Shown here: piece after piece, positions 1-10,200 of the stretch | Layout of the letters: the number at the start of each line of letters is the position of its first letter | Position numbering within the stretch: the stretch's first letter is position 1 | NCBI GenBank assembly: GCA_002796835.1 | Contig: LUGL01000001.1 | Span: 10,238-62,521, forward strand | Source: Elainella saxicola E1 | GTDB lineage: Bacteria; Cyanobacteriota; Cyanobacteriia; Elainellales; Elainellaceae | Length of the DNA stretch: 52,284 bases | Direction: 5' to 3' | The notes under the pieces: model-generated | Database searches by the model: none | The model's input: the letters and a program-made list of their open reading frames with translations, nothing else | What the model was told of the DNA's origin: nothing | Position numbers and translations under genes: made by a program

Positions 1-2
1 TT

Positions 3-1175
3 GAGCCTATCTCTTTTGAGCAGATTCAGGCTTTGTTATGCGATCGCACTGCGTTGCTTGAATGGTATCTGTTGGATGACTACTTTCTGGTTCTAATCGT
101 CGTTGGACATCAATCTGAATTTAAGGTTTGGACGTCCACACCAGAAGATTTACAGTCTTTGAAGACATGGGTGGTTAAGTATTTACAGGCATATGTTCAG
201 CCGTCTCGGCAGGATTGGAAGGAAAGCTTGGAACCCCTGCTAAATGAGCTTACTCAGATTCTCCATATCAAAGAAATTCTGGCTTACCTGCCTTCTTATT
301 GTGACCAACTGGTCATGATTCCTCATCGTTTTTTGCATCTGTTACCCCTCCATGCGCTGCCGCTGGTTGACCACACTTATCTACTGGATCGCTTCTCGGC
401 AGGGGTTCGCTATGCCCCCAGTTGTCAACTTCTGCAACTAACTCAAGACTTTCACCCTCCCTCGTTCAGCCATCTAATTGGAATACAGAATCCGACCAAT
501 GACTTGAGTTTTAGCGACCTTGAGATGGACTGTATCCGATCCATGTTTCAACCTCATGCAACAATTCTGCCGAAAGCAGAGGCAACCAAAACAGCCTTTA
601 GCACTCAAGATCTTCAAAGCACTCACTGCGTTCATTTTGCCTGTCATGGGGTCTTCGATTTTGACACACCTTTGCGCTCTGCCTTGGTCTTGGCTGGCAC
701 TTCGGTTGAGGAGATTGATCTGGAAAAGTGTTTGACATTGGGCGAAATTTTCGATCTGAATCTACAACAATGCCGTTTAGTGACACTATCGGCTTGTGAA
801 ACAGGTTTGACCGATATTCGCAGCCTAGGTGACGAATATGTAGGGTTAACCAGTGGCTTTCTCTACGCGGGTAGTCCTAATATCGTTAGCTCCCTTTGGA
901 CAGTCAATGATATTTCGACCGCCTTCCTAATGATCCGTTTTTACCAAAATTTATTTGAGGGCGAATTTGTTGCTGTAGCACTGAACAAAGCTCAGAAGTG
1001 GTTGCGGGATGTTAGCGGACCAGAGTTAGATGATTGGATTAGAGAGCATCAAATACCTTTGGATTTATCCCAAATGCAACCTACACAAAGAGTGAATTTC
1101 AAGCGGATCTTGAAAAATTCCTCTCCTTTTCAAAATCCTTTATACTGGGCTGCATTTTGTGCGATCGGACAGTGA
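3..1175 (+). CDS. CHAT-domain protease-like protein, C-terminal part (copy A of six)
   Basis: The reading frame is open at the left edge of the window, so this is the 3' part of a longer gene (about 390 residues visible). The visible part is a CHAT (caspase HetF associated with TPRs) domain. The likely catalytic His is in the CHG motif (codon at 645) and the likely Cys is in the SACETG motif (codon at 795). The downstream conserved blocks GDEYVGL, FLYAGSP and SSLWTVND match the five complete paralogs, as does the WAAFCAIGQ C-terminus. The paralogs carry a long TPR region upstream, so this gene probably does too. Its stop overlaps the ATG of the next paralog (TGATG), indicating translational coupling. 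CHAT proteins are caspase-like cysteine peptidases; the substrate is unknown. The internal TTG at 33 should not be taken as a start. Confidence 0.9.
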   Translation, partial: EPISFEQIQALLCDRTALLEWYLLDDYFLVLIVVGHQSEFKVWTSTPEDLQSLKTWVVKYLQAYVQPSRQDWKESLEPLLNELTQILHIKEILAYLPSYCDQLVMIPHRFLHLLPLHALPLVDHTYLLDRFSAGVRYAPSCQLLQLTQDFHPPSFSHLIGIQNPTNDLSFSDLEMDCIRSMFQPHATILPKAEATKTAFSTQDLQSTHCVHFACHGVFDFDTPLRSALVLAGTSVEEIDLEKCLTLGEIFDLNLQQCRLVTLSACETGLTDIRSLGDEYVGLTSGFLYAGSPNIVSSLWTVNDISTAFLMIRFYQNLFEGEFVAVALNKAQKWLRDVSGPELDDWIREHQIPLDLSQMQPTQRVNFKRILKNSSPFQNPLYWAAFCAIGQ

Positions 1176-4100
1176 TGGCTACACAACTCGAAACAATGTT
1201 ACAAATCCTGCAAGCGGTTCATGACAGCGACGGAGATCCGCAGGTTGTTTATCCGCTGCTGGAAGCTCATTTAGATGACCTGGACGAAAACTTTGCTCAA
1301 GTGCTGCGAAATTGGGCGATCGCTACGCTACCTAAACTTGATCCTATTCAGGCTCAGGGCACAGCAGCAGCGGTCTTTAGCTTCAGTGATTTGATTCTGC
1401 AATATCCCTATGGGGAGCAAGCCATTCATCAAGAAATTGCGATCGCTGGCTATGAAGCAGTAACAATCGTGGCAACTCAGGAAGCCTTTCCTCAGGAGTG
1501 GGCGACCACCCAGGTTAGTTTAGGAAATGCCTATGCCGATCGCATTTACGGAGATCAAGCAGATAATTTGGAAACGGCTATCCGCTGTTATTGCGGTGCT
1601 TTAGAGATTTACACCTGCGAAGCTAATCCAGAACAATGGGGAATTATCCAGGAGAACCTGGGCAATGTTTATTCCGATCTGATCCAGGGCGATCGCTCCA
1701 AAAACCTAGAAATAGCGATTGAGTATTACACTTCGGCATTGGGTGTATTTACCCGTGAAATATTTCCTGAGCGATGGGCACGAGTCCACAAAAATTTAGG
1801 AGTGGTCTATCTGTCGCGAATTGAGGGCGAGCAGGTAGACAACCTAGAAGTGGCGTTACGCTGTTACCTGGCATCCCTGGAAGTTTACACTCAGGAATCC
1901 TTTCCCGCAGACTGGGCAGAACTGCATAACAATCTGGGATTAGTGTATCAGGAGCGGATTCGAGGAGAAGAAGCAGAAAATTTGGAAGCCGCGATCCGCT
2001 CCTATTTGGCAGCATTACAGGTCTACACTCGTGAAACATATCCTTGGCAATGGGCGATCGCACAGACCAATTTAGGGGGAGCCTATAAACGTCGCATTCG
2101 GGGACAAGCACAGGAGAATCAGGCAGCAGCAATTCAGTGTTACCTGGATGGACTGGACGTGTGTACTCAAGAGGCATTCCCAGAACAGTGGTCCTTGCTG
2201 CAAAACAACCTGGGAAGTCTCTACTACGACTACGGGCAGGATGAAGCTGGGGAAAATTTTGAGACCGCTATCCGTTACTTCTCTGCCGCGCTAGAGGTAC
2301 GGACTCGCGAGGCAATGCCCGAACGTTGGGCAGAAATTCAGAACAATCTGGGCAATATTTACCTCGATCGGATTCAAGGAGATAAGGCAGAAAACTTAGA
2401 AACTGCCATCCACCATTACTCTGCGGCGTTGAAAGTTTACACCCACAAGGACTTTCCCGGAGCCTGGGCGGATACCCAAAGCAATCTTGGCATCACCTAC
2501 CGACTGAGAATCAAAGGCGATCGCTCCGAGAACTTAGAACGATCAATTCAGTGTCATCTGCAACCCTTGAAGATTTATCCTCGCGAAACCTTTCCCCAAG
2601 ATTGGTTGACTTCTCAGAATAACCTGGGTATTGCGTATCAAGAGGCTGGGCAACTTGAAAATGCTTATATTGCCTTTGAATCAGCAATCGACCTGGTGGA
2701 ATCGCTGCGAGGTGAAATCATCACAGGTTCTGGCAGAGGTGAAGACAAGCAGAGGCTTGCTGAGCAATGGAACGTGCTTTATCAGCGAATGGTAGAAGTT
2801 TGTCTGGCTTTAGAACAGGTGGATCAAGCAATCGCTTATGTCGAGCGCAGTAAAACTCGGAATTTAGTAGATCTGATTCTCAGCCGAGACCTTGCCTCCA
2901 TTTTTCCACCCGATGTAGTCAGCCACTTGCAGCAACTTCAGGAGGAAATCGTCAGCAATCAACATCAATTGCAGATGGCGATTGCTGAAAACCCATCTGC
3001 TCTGGCTCAACACTTGCAGCAGTTACGTCAACAGCGCAACGACTTACAGGATCGTTATCTGTCGATTGGTTCTAGTTTTGGCCTCAAGCAGACCCAGGCT
3101 AACCTGGATGAGCGTACTGCTATTATCCAGTGGTTCATCACTCGTCAAGGCTTCTACACCTTCATCATCACTGGCTCTAATTCCCAACCTTGGGTGGCAT
3201 CACATACAGCGGCTGAACTGCAAGCATTGGAAAACTGGTCAAGAACCTACTGGCGACTTTACTATCGCAAAAATCGCCAATGGTGGCGTAATCAGTTATC
3301 ACAACGCCTGAAAAAACTTGCCCAAATTCTGGGTTTAGATGCTGTACTGCACCAATTGCCTGAGGCGATCGACCAACTTATCCTCATTCCCCACCGATTT
3401 CTGCATTTGCTGCCGTTACACGCCTTACCCTTGGAAAGTAAGTTAGAGCAAGGCTCCTCCCCAGAGAACTTGAGCAATTGTGGGTATACCATTCCGTTAT
3501 CTTCCAACTGCTTACTCGATCGCTTTCCTAGAGGGGTGCGGTACGCTCCCAGTTGCCAGTTACTTCAATTGGCTCAAATACGACAGCGTCCCCAGTTTAC
3601 TCATCTCCTCGCTGTGCAAAATCCGACTAATGATCCAGACTTGGCGTACACTGACCTCGAAATTGAAGCGATTAAGGGGTACTTTGAGTTGGTAAAAATC
3701 CTGAAGCAGACAGCAGCTACTAAGATTGCGGTCAATCATCAGTCCACAGCATCCACTCATTGTGCGCACTTCTCGTGCCACGGTTCATTTGATTCCATCA
3801 ATCCGCTAAATTCAGCTTTGCAACTGGCAGATGAACCACTGACACTAGGCGAAATCTTCTCAATGGATCTGCAACAAGCCCGTCTGGTCACGCTGTCTGC
3901 CTGTGAAACAGGGTTAACTGACCCAACCAGCCTCAGCGATGAGTACATTGGACTGCCCAGTGCGTTTCTTTATGCGGGTAGTCCGAATGTGGTCAGTTCC
4001 CTTTGGTCGGTAGGGGATATTTCTACAGCGTTGCTGATGGCTAAGTTTTACGAGAATTTGCAAACTCAGTCATCAGTTGCAGTGGCGCTTAATCAAGCGC

Positions 4101-4264
4101 AATGTTGGTTGAGGGAGGTGAGGGGAAATGAGCTAAAACAATGGGTGGAGAATAAGCGGTTATCCCTCAACCCAACATTAAAGATAGATCTATTGCGACG
4201 GTTTAAGCAGAAACAACCATTTCAATCACCTTACTACTGGGCAGGGTTTGAAGCCATCTTGTAA
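1175..4264 (+). CDS. TPR-CHAT protease-like protein (copy B)
   Basis: A 1029-residue protein. I chose the ATG at 1175 because it overlaps the stop of copy A (TGATG) and gives an N-terminus aligned with the paralogs. Domains in order: an N-terminal helical region (about 1-90); about nine long TPR-type units (about 90-520), each marked by a FPxxWA motif and a NLGNxY...NLExAI core with a period of about 51-53 residues; a linker containing YVERSKTRNLVDL and a glutamine-rich coiled coil (about 560-640); and a C-terminal CHAT domain (about 650-1029). The likely catalytic dyad is H869 (SCHG) and C910 (SACETG), both intact. Such proteins act as cytoplasmic sensor-proteases in NTPase-linked conflict systems and resemble the TPR-CHAT of type III-E CRISPR systems. 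The inference here is a sensor TPR region controlling a protease. The substrate is unknown. Confidence 0.9.
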   Translation: MATQLETMLQILQAVHDSDGDPQVVYPLLEAHLDDLDENFAQVLRNWAIATLPKLDPIQAQGTAAAVFSFSDLILQYPYGEQAIHQEIAIAGYEAVTIVATQEAFPQEWATTQVSLGNAYADRIYGDQADNLETAIRCYCGALEIYTCEANPEQWGIIQENLGNVYSDLIQGDRSKNLEIAIEYYTSALGVFTREIFPERWARVHKNLGVVYLSRIEGEQVDNLEVALRCYLASLEVYTQESFPADWAELHNNLGLVYQERIRGEEAENLEAAIRSYLAALQVYTRETYPWQWAIAQTNLGGAYKRRIRGQAQENQAAAIQCYLDGLDVCTQEAFPEQWSLLQNNLGSLYYDYGQDEAGENFETAIRYFSAALEVRTREAMPERWAEIQNNLGNIYLDRIQGDKAENLETAIHHYSAALKVYTHKDFPGAWADTQSNLGITYRLRIKGDRSENLERSIQCHLQPLKIYPRETFPQDWLTSQNNLGIAYQEAGQLENAYIAFESAIDLVESLRGEIITGSGRGEDKQRLAEQWNVLYQRMVEVCLALEQVDQAIAYVERSKTRNLVDLILSRDLASIFPPDVVSHLQQLQEEIVSNQHQLQMAIAENPSALAQHLQQLRQQRNDLQDRYLSIGSSFGLKQTQANLDERTAIIQWFITRQGFYTFIITGSNSQPWVASHTAAELQALENWSRTYWRLYYRKNRQWWRNQLSQRLKKLAQILGLDAVLHQLPEAIDQLILIPHRFLHLLPLHALPLESKLEQGSSPENLSNCGYTIPLSSNCLLDRFPRGVRYAPSCQLLQLAQIRQRPQFTHLLAVQNPTNDPDLAYTDLEIEAIKGYFELVKILKQTAATKIAVNHQSTASTHCAHFSCHGSFDSINPLNSALQLADEPLTLGEIFSMDLQQARLVTLSACETGLTDPTSLSDEYIGLPSAFLYAGSPNVVSSLWSVGDISTALLMAKFYENLQTQSSVAVALNQAQCWLREVRGNELKQWVENKRLSLNPTLKIDLLRRFKQKQPFQSPYYWAGFEAIL

Positions 4265-4446
4265 AATGACAATTTTCTAAACATTTCACGACAATAGAAG
4301 ACTCAGATAGAGTCACAAAAGTTTAAGCTGAGCAAAAAAATAATTAAGTAATTGCCTTCCTTAGAATTTTATAGATTACGATTGTCTACTATAAAGACCT
4401 TATGTAAAACTCTCACTTCTTTCAAGAACGAAGAGAAACTAAGCTT

Positions 4447-5595
4447 ATGCATAATTACAATGTGATCGTCTTAGGTCCATCTGGGTCAGGGAAAACTGTT
4501 TACCTTGCAAGTATGTATAAATCACTCTCTATACAAAAGGGGCACACTTCTTTCTTCCTTGAGACAAACGCAGAGCAACGGAAGCTACTGATTAATAAAT
4601 ATACTCAAATCGCTGGACCAGGAGATTGGCCCCCTCCAACACAGTATAGAGAGATATCTGAATGGCAGTTTAGAGTATGTGTTGAAAACGAAAGTCAGTA
4701 CAAATTTCCAGCATTTCAGTTTACCTACCTTGATTATGCTGGAGAAAGAATTGTGGATGCAAAGCAAGATGGTGCTGCAGAAGCTGAGTTTGAGACTAGA
4801 TTGCAGGAAGCAGATGCTCTTGTAGGAATTCTTGATGGACGAAGAATCCTATCACTCATGAGAGGAGAAAGTGATTCACAAATATTTCTTCTAAGGGAAT
4901 TGCAAAACATTCTTGATATTATGCAAGGTACTCGATGTCCGGGACACTTTGTGATTACCAAATGGGATCTCTTGGATGGTAAATATTCTCTTGGGGAAGT
5001 TCGTGACGAACTTTTGAAGAACGAAGACTTTAAAGCACTTGTGAAACAGAGATCAAAAACAATGAAGCTCCCACTCCGATTGATTCCCATAAGCTCTGTT
5101 GGAAATGGGTTTGCTGAACTTCAACCAGATGGCGAGATGCGTAAAATTCCTGGGGCTCAGCCAAAACCCTTTCAGGTCGAAATGCCTCTCGCATGTGTCC
5201 TACCAGATCAGTTGAAGACTCAATTGGAAAAGATAAAAGAAAAAGAATTGAAAATTCAATCAGAATCAATAGAAACTGAACCTGATTTAAGTTTATGGGA
5301 TATTTTTGGGGAATTAATTGGCTCAGGGCTTCGGACAGTAAGACAATACCTACGTGATGAGTTTCAGCTCGATGATAATCTATTAAAACTTCTAATTTCT
5401 TACGCAGAAATGGGGGCTCGTGGCAAGCGTGAGGAAGCAGAAAAGCGTTCCGAGGAACTTCGTCTTGAGAAAGAGGAGTCGCTCAAATTAGTTCGGGATG
5501 ATAAGACAGCAATTGAACATGCTATACGTAGTTTTGGCTATCTCGTGAGCGTACTTGAGCGAGACTTTCCTGAATCCAACCTGTCTTCCATCTAA
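4447..5595 (+). CDS. TRAFAC-type P-loop GTPase-like protein
   Basis: A 382-residue protein. A P-loop GPSGSGKT sits at residues 10-17, a G3-like DYAG at about 96-99 and a G4-like TKWD at 171-174 (T/NKxD gives guanine specificity). This is the layout of a GTPase rather than an ATPase. The C-terminal 100 residues are highly charged and probably helical or coiled coil (about 315-365). There is no signal peptide or membrane segment. It starts 182 bp after copy B and is followed 34 bp later by a WD40 protein, which suggests a two-gene unit. This 2.7-kb pair is noticeably AT-richer than copies B and D and contains no GCGATCGC octamer that I could see, so it may have entered separately. GTPases of this class occur as switch components in bacterial conflict systems. 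A precise family name cannot be given from the sequence alone. Confidence 0.72.
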   Translation: MHNYNVIVLGPSGSGKTVYLASMYKSLSIQKGHTSFFLETNAEQRKLLINKYTQIAGPGDWPPPTQYREISEWQFRVCVENESQYKFPAFQFTYLDYAGERIVDAKQDGAAEAEFETRLQEADALVGILDGRRILSLMRGESDSQIFLLRELQNILDIMQGTRCPGHFVITKWDLLDGKYSLGEVRDELLKNEDFKALVKQRSKTMKLPLRLIPISSVGNGFAELQPDGEMRKIPGAQPKPFQVEMPLACVLPDQLKTQLEKIKEKELKIQSESIETEPDLSLWDIFGELIGSGLRTVRQYLRDEFQLDDNLLKLLISYAEMGARGKREEAEKRSEELRLEKEESLKLVRDDKTAIEHAIRSFGYLVSVLERDFPESNLSSI

Positions 5596-5629
5596 GTTCA
5601 TTTTTAGATATAACGCAAGGCTATGCAAT

Positions 5630-7114
5630 ATGAGTGACAAAGTATGGCCCTTTCTAGTCAGTCGCAATAAAAATCTTGGTTATCGTACAGTTGTCGCTCC
5701 TGATTTCTTAGTCAGTGAGAAAATGCATATGCTACTCGCTGAGGTGGCAGGAGGGGAGTTAACAAGAGAAGGATTTGCTATCTATCGAGAGGTTCATGGT
5801 TCTCCATTTGGAGAACTTACTCTAGTTTTTCGTGTAGTACGTGCAGATAAGCGTTTTCTTGGAGATGAGGAAGAAGGGGTACTACGCGATTATCATGGAC
5901 GTCCCATTGATTTTATAGAGGGAGTTGTCCTTCTGCAAGCTCCTGTTTCTGATCTTGTATTTACAGATAATTTATTTCTTAAAGCTCACACTCAGCTTGA
6001 AAAACCATATCAAGAATTCTGGAAAGATGAAACAAGTCTTTTTACTGTTCAGCCTTCGGAAGCCATCTCTTTAGCACATGAGGGCAAAGCATTAGCTTTA
6101 CTGGAAGAGTCACCTTTTAATATATCTCCTAAAATAAAAGTTCCATCAAATTGGAAATCTCAGAAAATCTTCCATGGGAAGTATCCTGTTAAAGCCTTTG
6201 GGTTCAGCCCAAGTGCTAAGTTCTTCATTGTTTGCTACAAGACAGTAGAAAATGATGTTGAAATATATACCTTAGGCATTGAAAATAATTATTCTGTTTC
6301 ACGTAATGTTGGGTTATGTAATGTAAATACTTTTGCTTTTCACCCTAAGAAGGAATCTATAGTTTTTGGTATTAAAAAAGGCTTCTTGAAGAAACTTCCT
6401 TATCTGATAATTAGAGACGCCCCTCAGTGGGATCCACCTATTGAGCTTCAAGAAAATGGAACATTAGAAGCAGCAAATTCTATAGCTTTTGATTCATCTG
6501 GTCAATCCATTGTGACTGTTAGTCAAGATGCAGAAGGATTGAGCCAGCTTGTGGTTTGGAGAGTTGAATCAAGGGAAATACTATACAAATGGACTGTAGA
6601 TATATCACAAGTTCAGTCCATCGCCTTTCATCCCTATGAGAATTTAATCGCTATTGCTGGTGATACTGGTTTGGTAAAACTTTTTAGGCTGTCTTTACCA
6701 GAGGATAGATTTGTCCAGATACGAGAGGAAAGTTTAGCCTCAGAGTATTCTTCCTTCCAAGATAACGGCACTATTCGAACTTTAACTTATAGCCCGGATG
6801 GTAGAATGTTAGCAAGTGCTGGTAACAGCAAAGTTATAAAAATTTTGAATGTTCGCAATAAGGAGATTATGGCTTCTCTTGAAGGGCACAAAGGTGTTAT
6901 TAACACTCTATCCTTCAGTTCGGATAGTAAGGTTCTTGCTAGTGGTAGTGATGATGGAACTATTAAAGTATGGGATCTCAATGAAAAGAAGGAGATTTTT
7001 GATCGATGTGAGCATGATGGAAGCGTTTACTGCGTTGCCTTTCTTGCTCATAGCTTAAACCTTATTAGTGCAAGCAAGGATCGCACTGTTAGACTTTGGC
7101 AAGTAGATAGCTAG
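5630..7114 (+). CDS. WD40 beta-propeller protein with unknown N-terminal domain
   Basis: A 494-residue protein. The start was set at the ATG at 5630 (MSDKVWPF); the frame is open further upstream, but that part overlaps the GTPase gene and does not look conserved. The N-terminal about 180 residues form an unrecognised domain, rich in beta-strand-like segments. From about residue 185 onward come WD40 blades, diverged at first and then classic. Examples are the repeats ending IKVWDLN and VRLWQVD, with GHKGVINTLSF and SGSDDGT cores, giving six to seven blades in all. WD40 propellers are protein-interaction platforms. Lying directly behind a GTPase and between TPR-CHAT genes, it is a plausible adaptor or sensor for the same system. 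The codon use is AT-rich like the GTPase. No catalytic residues are visible. Confidence 0.78.
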   Translation: MSDKVWPFLVSRNKNLGYRTVVAPDFLVSEKMHMLLAEVAGGELTREGFAIYREVHGSPFGELTLVFRVVRADKRFLGDEEEGVLRDYHGRPIDFIEGVVLLQAPVSDLVFTDNLFLKAHTQLEKPYQEFWKDETSLFTVQPSEAISLAHEGKALALLEESPFNISPKIKVPSNWKSQKIFHGKYPVKAFGFSPSAKFFIVCYKTVENDVEIYTLGIENNYSVSRNVGLCNVNTFAFHPKKESIVFGIKKGFLKKLPYLIIRDAPQWDPPIELQENGTLEAANSIAFDSSGQSIVTVSQDAEGLSQLVVWRVESREILYKWTVDISQVQSIAFHPYENLIAIAGDTGLVKLFRLSLPEDRFVQIREESLASEYSSFQDNGTIRTLTYSPDGRMLASAGNSKVIKILNVRNKEIMASLEGHKGVINTLSFSSDSKVLASGSDDGTIKVWDLNEKKEIFDRCEHDGSVYCVAFLAHSLNLISASKDRTVRLWQVDS

Positions 7115-7245
7115 CAATAACAGTCAGAGTGGATTCAACGTCACTTGTAAGAGTATAAAATTGTTTATTTGGCTCTTTCTTTGAAAGAAGTTGTAGATAG
7201 TTTATTTATTAAAATCTAAACTTAGTTTTGCTACTAAGTTGGCTT

Positions 7246-10200
7246 ATGAAATTGATTAAATGGTTAGGAGATCTTGCGACACTCTTAGTATCTACATTAA
7301 AGATTGCATTATTATCACCATCTTCTCTAGCTGCTCTCGGCTTGTGGTTGAATATCTTTCAAAGAGTAGCTGAAAGTAATGGTGATCCAAATGGTTTATA
7401 TCCTATACTGCAACAAAATCTTGATATTCTCGATGATAATTTTGCTCAACTAGTTAGTTGTTGGGCTGAAGAGAATTTAGCTGGTGTAGAACCAGAGGTT
7501 GCACAAAGTATTGCAATAAATATTGGTAACTTTAGTAACTTAATATGGCAGTTTCCTTTAGGAAGTAGAGCAAGCAATGTAGAAATTGCTCTAGCAGGAT
7601 ATGAAGCAATTGCCTCTATTTTTAACCGAGATACTTATCCAGAATTATGGGCATTTCATCAGATGAATCAAGGTGGTGCCTACTTGTACCGAGTGCGAGG
7701 AAACCGATCAGAAAATTTAGAATTAGCAATTGAAAAATGTCAGTCTGCACTGCAATTTTTTACTCAGCAAACTTATCCTGAGCAATGGGCATCTGTTCAA
7801 ACGAACTTGTGTGAGATTTACCGCAATCGAATAGAAGGAAGTCATGCTCAGAATATCGATTTAGCAATCGAATACGCCCAATTAGCATTAGCAGTTTTCT
7901 CGGAACAGAATTTTCCGGAACAATGGGCAGCGACTCAATTGAATCTAGGCAATGCTTACATATCCAGGATGCATAAAGATCGATCCCAGGATATAGAACA
8001 GGCAATTGAGGCTTATCAGGTATCTCTGCATGTTTACACAAAGGAAAAATCGCCTGCTCTATGGGCAATGGCTCATAATAATCTTGCAGCAGCTTACTGT
8101 CAGCGGATACGAGAAGATAAATCACAAAATCTAAGACTTGCTATTCAGGCTTATCAGCAGTCATTACAGATTTATAACGAACAGGATTTTCCTGAGCAGT
8201 GGGCAATGACACAGCTTAATTTAGGGAATTGTTATTGTGAACATGTTCTCGGTAATCGAACCCAAAATTTAGAAATGGCAATTGCTGCCTATGAAAATGC
8301 ACTAACGGTTGTTACGCAGGAGGCTTTACCAGAGCAATGGGCAATGATTCAAATTTGTTTAGGCGAGGCTTATCGTAACCGACTTTGCGAAGAACGAGTA
8401 CTAAATCTAGAAACTGCCATTGCACATTTTCAGCAAGCATTGCAAATCTATACGCAGCAAGATTTTCCAGAACAGTGGGCAATGATCCAAAATAATCTTG
8501 GTAATGCTTACACAGATCGTATTCAAGGTGATCGAGAAGAAAATCTAGAGAGAGCAATTGTTGCTTATGAATTGGCTCAGGAAATTTATACTCAAATTAC
8601 TTATCCAAGTGATTGGGCAATGACGACCCTCAACCTTGCTTGCACTTACTTCTCCAGAGTTCGTGGTGAGCGAGCTGAAAATATAGAATTTGCTATTCGA
8701 CTGTTTAACCAAACGCTACAGATTTACACACAATCAGCTTTTCCAGAACCTTGGGCAAGAGTGAAAAATAATCTAGGAATTGCTTACGAGTATCGTATTA
8801 AAGGCAATCATGAGGAAAACTTACGACAAGCAGTTTCTGCCTTCCAATCTGCTTTAGAGGTTTATAAGCGGGAAACCTTTCCAGAGCATTGGGCAACTAT
8901 CCAAAATAATTTGGGAAACGTCTACAGTGATCTGGTTAAGCAGAATTCAATAGAAAGTTGGAACTTGGCTATTGAAGCTTATCGTACTGCGCTGCAAGTT
9001 AGGACACAGGAAGCTTTTCCTGAGCAATGGGCTAAAACTCACAATAATCTAGGTAATGTTTTTAGTGCACGTGGACAAATTTCTGAGGCGATCGAGTACT
9101 ATCGTTTAGCCTTGAGTGTTCTTAAGCCAGAAACCTCACCTACTGAGTGTTTACAAGCTGGACGAAACTTTGGCAAAAATGCAATAAATGCTCAACATTG
9201 GTCAGAGGCAATCGAGGGATATGGAATTGCTGTTGAGGCACTTGAAAGAAGTCGCACTTGGGCGAACACGGGTGCGAGACGTAAAGAGATTATGTCTGAG
9301 GCAATTGATATTTATGCCAATATAGTTTTAGCCTACATTAATACTGAACAGTTCATAAAAGCAATTGAATATGTTGAGCGTAGCAAAACTCGCAATCTAG
9401 TTGAGCTTTTATATAATCGAGACTTGCTCCCAAAAGGAGATATTCCTGATGCTATCATCGCTCGCTTGAAACAATTACGACAAGCAGTCATTGCTGAACA
9501 AAATCGCATTGAATTAGTTGAGGTCTATTCTTCTAGTCAACTAATTCAAGATGCTAATGACAGTCAAGATAATGCCCGAAACTGGTTGCTAGATCGCTCT
9601 AAAATCAACTATCTTCAAAAACAACTCGATAGTTTAATCCAAGAAGAGATTCAGCCTTATGATCCCAATTTTAGCTTAACACAAAGAGTTCAAGCGATTG
9701 AATTTTCAGCTATTCAACAATCGATACCTAATGAAAACACTTCTTTAATAGAATGGTATATAACTGGAGAGAAACTACTAGGATTTGTTGTTAACAAGTA
9801 CACTCCAGTGCCTATTGTTTGGCAGTCTTCATCCCAAACCTTACAAGCCTTTCTGAATTGGGTAGGTCAATATCTCGACTCATACTACAACAATAGACAA
9901 CAGTGGAAGTCTGAGTTGAATGTTAGGCTCCATCAACTTGCTGAGATTCTAGAAATTGATAATATTCTTTCCCTTCTCCCTAAAGAATGTAATCAACTGA
10001 TCTTCATTCCTCACATATTCCTTCACGTACCTGCTCTCCATGCACTGCCTCTTGCTGATGGCTCATGTTTGCTGGATCGTTTTCCTCGGGGAGTGAATTA
10101 TGCCCCAAGTTGCCAGTTACTACAGATCAGTCAAAGGCAAAAACATCCTCATTTCCACAATCTTATTGCAATACAAAATCCCACAATAGATCTCACTTAT

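Noticed and set aside
33-1175. Start of copy A at the TTG at 33
   Set aside because: The frame is open to the window edge and aligns with the middle of the paralogs, so this is an internal codon of a truncated gene.
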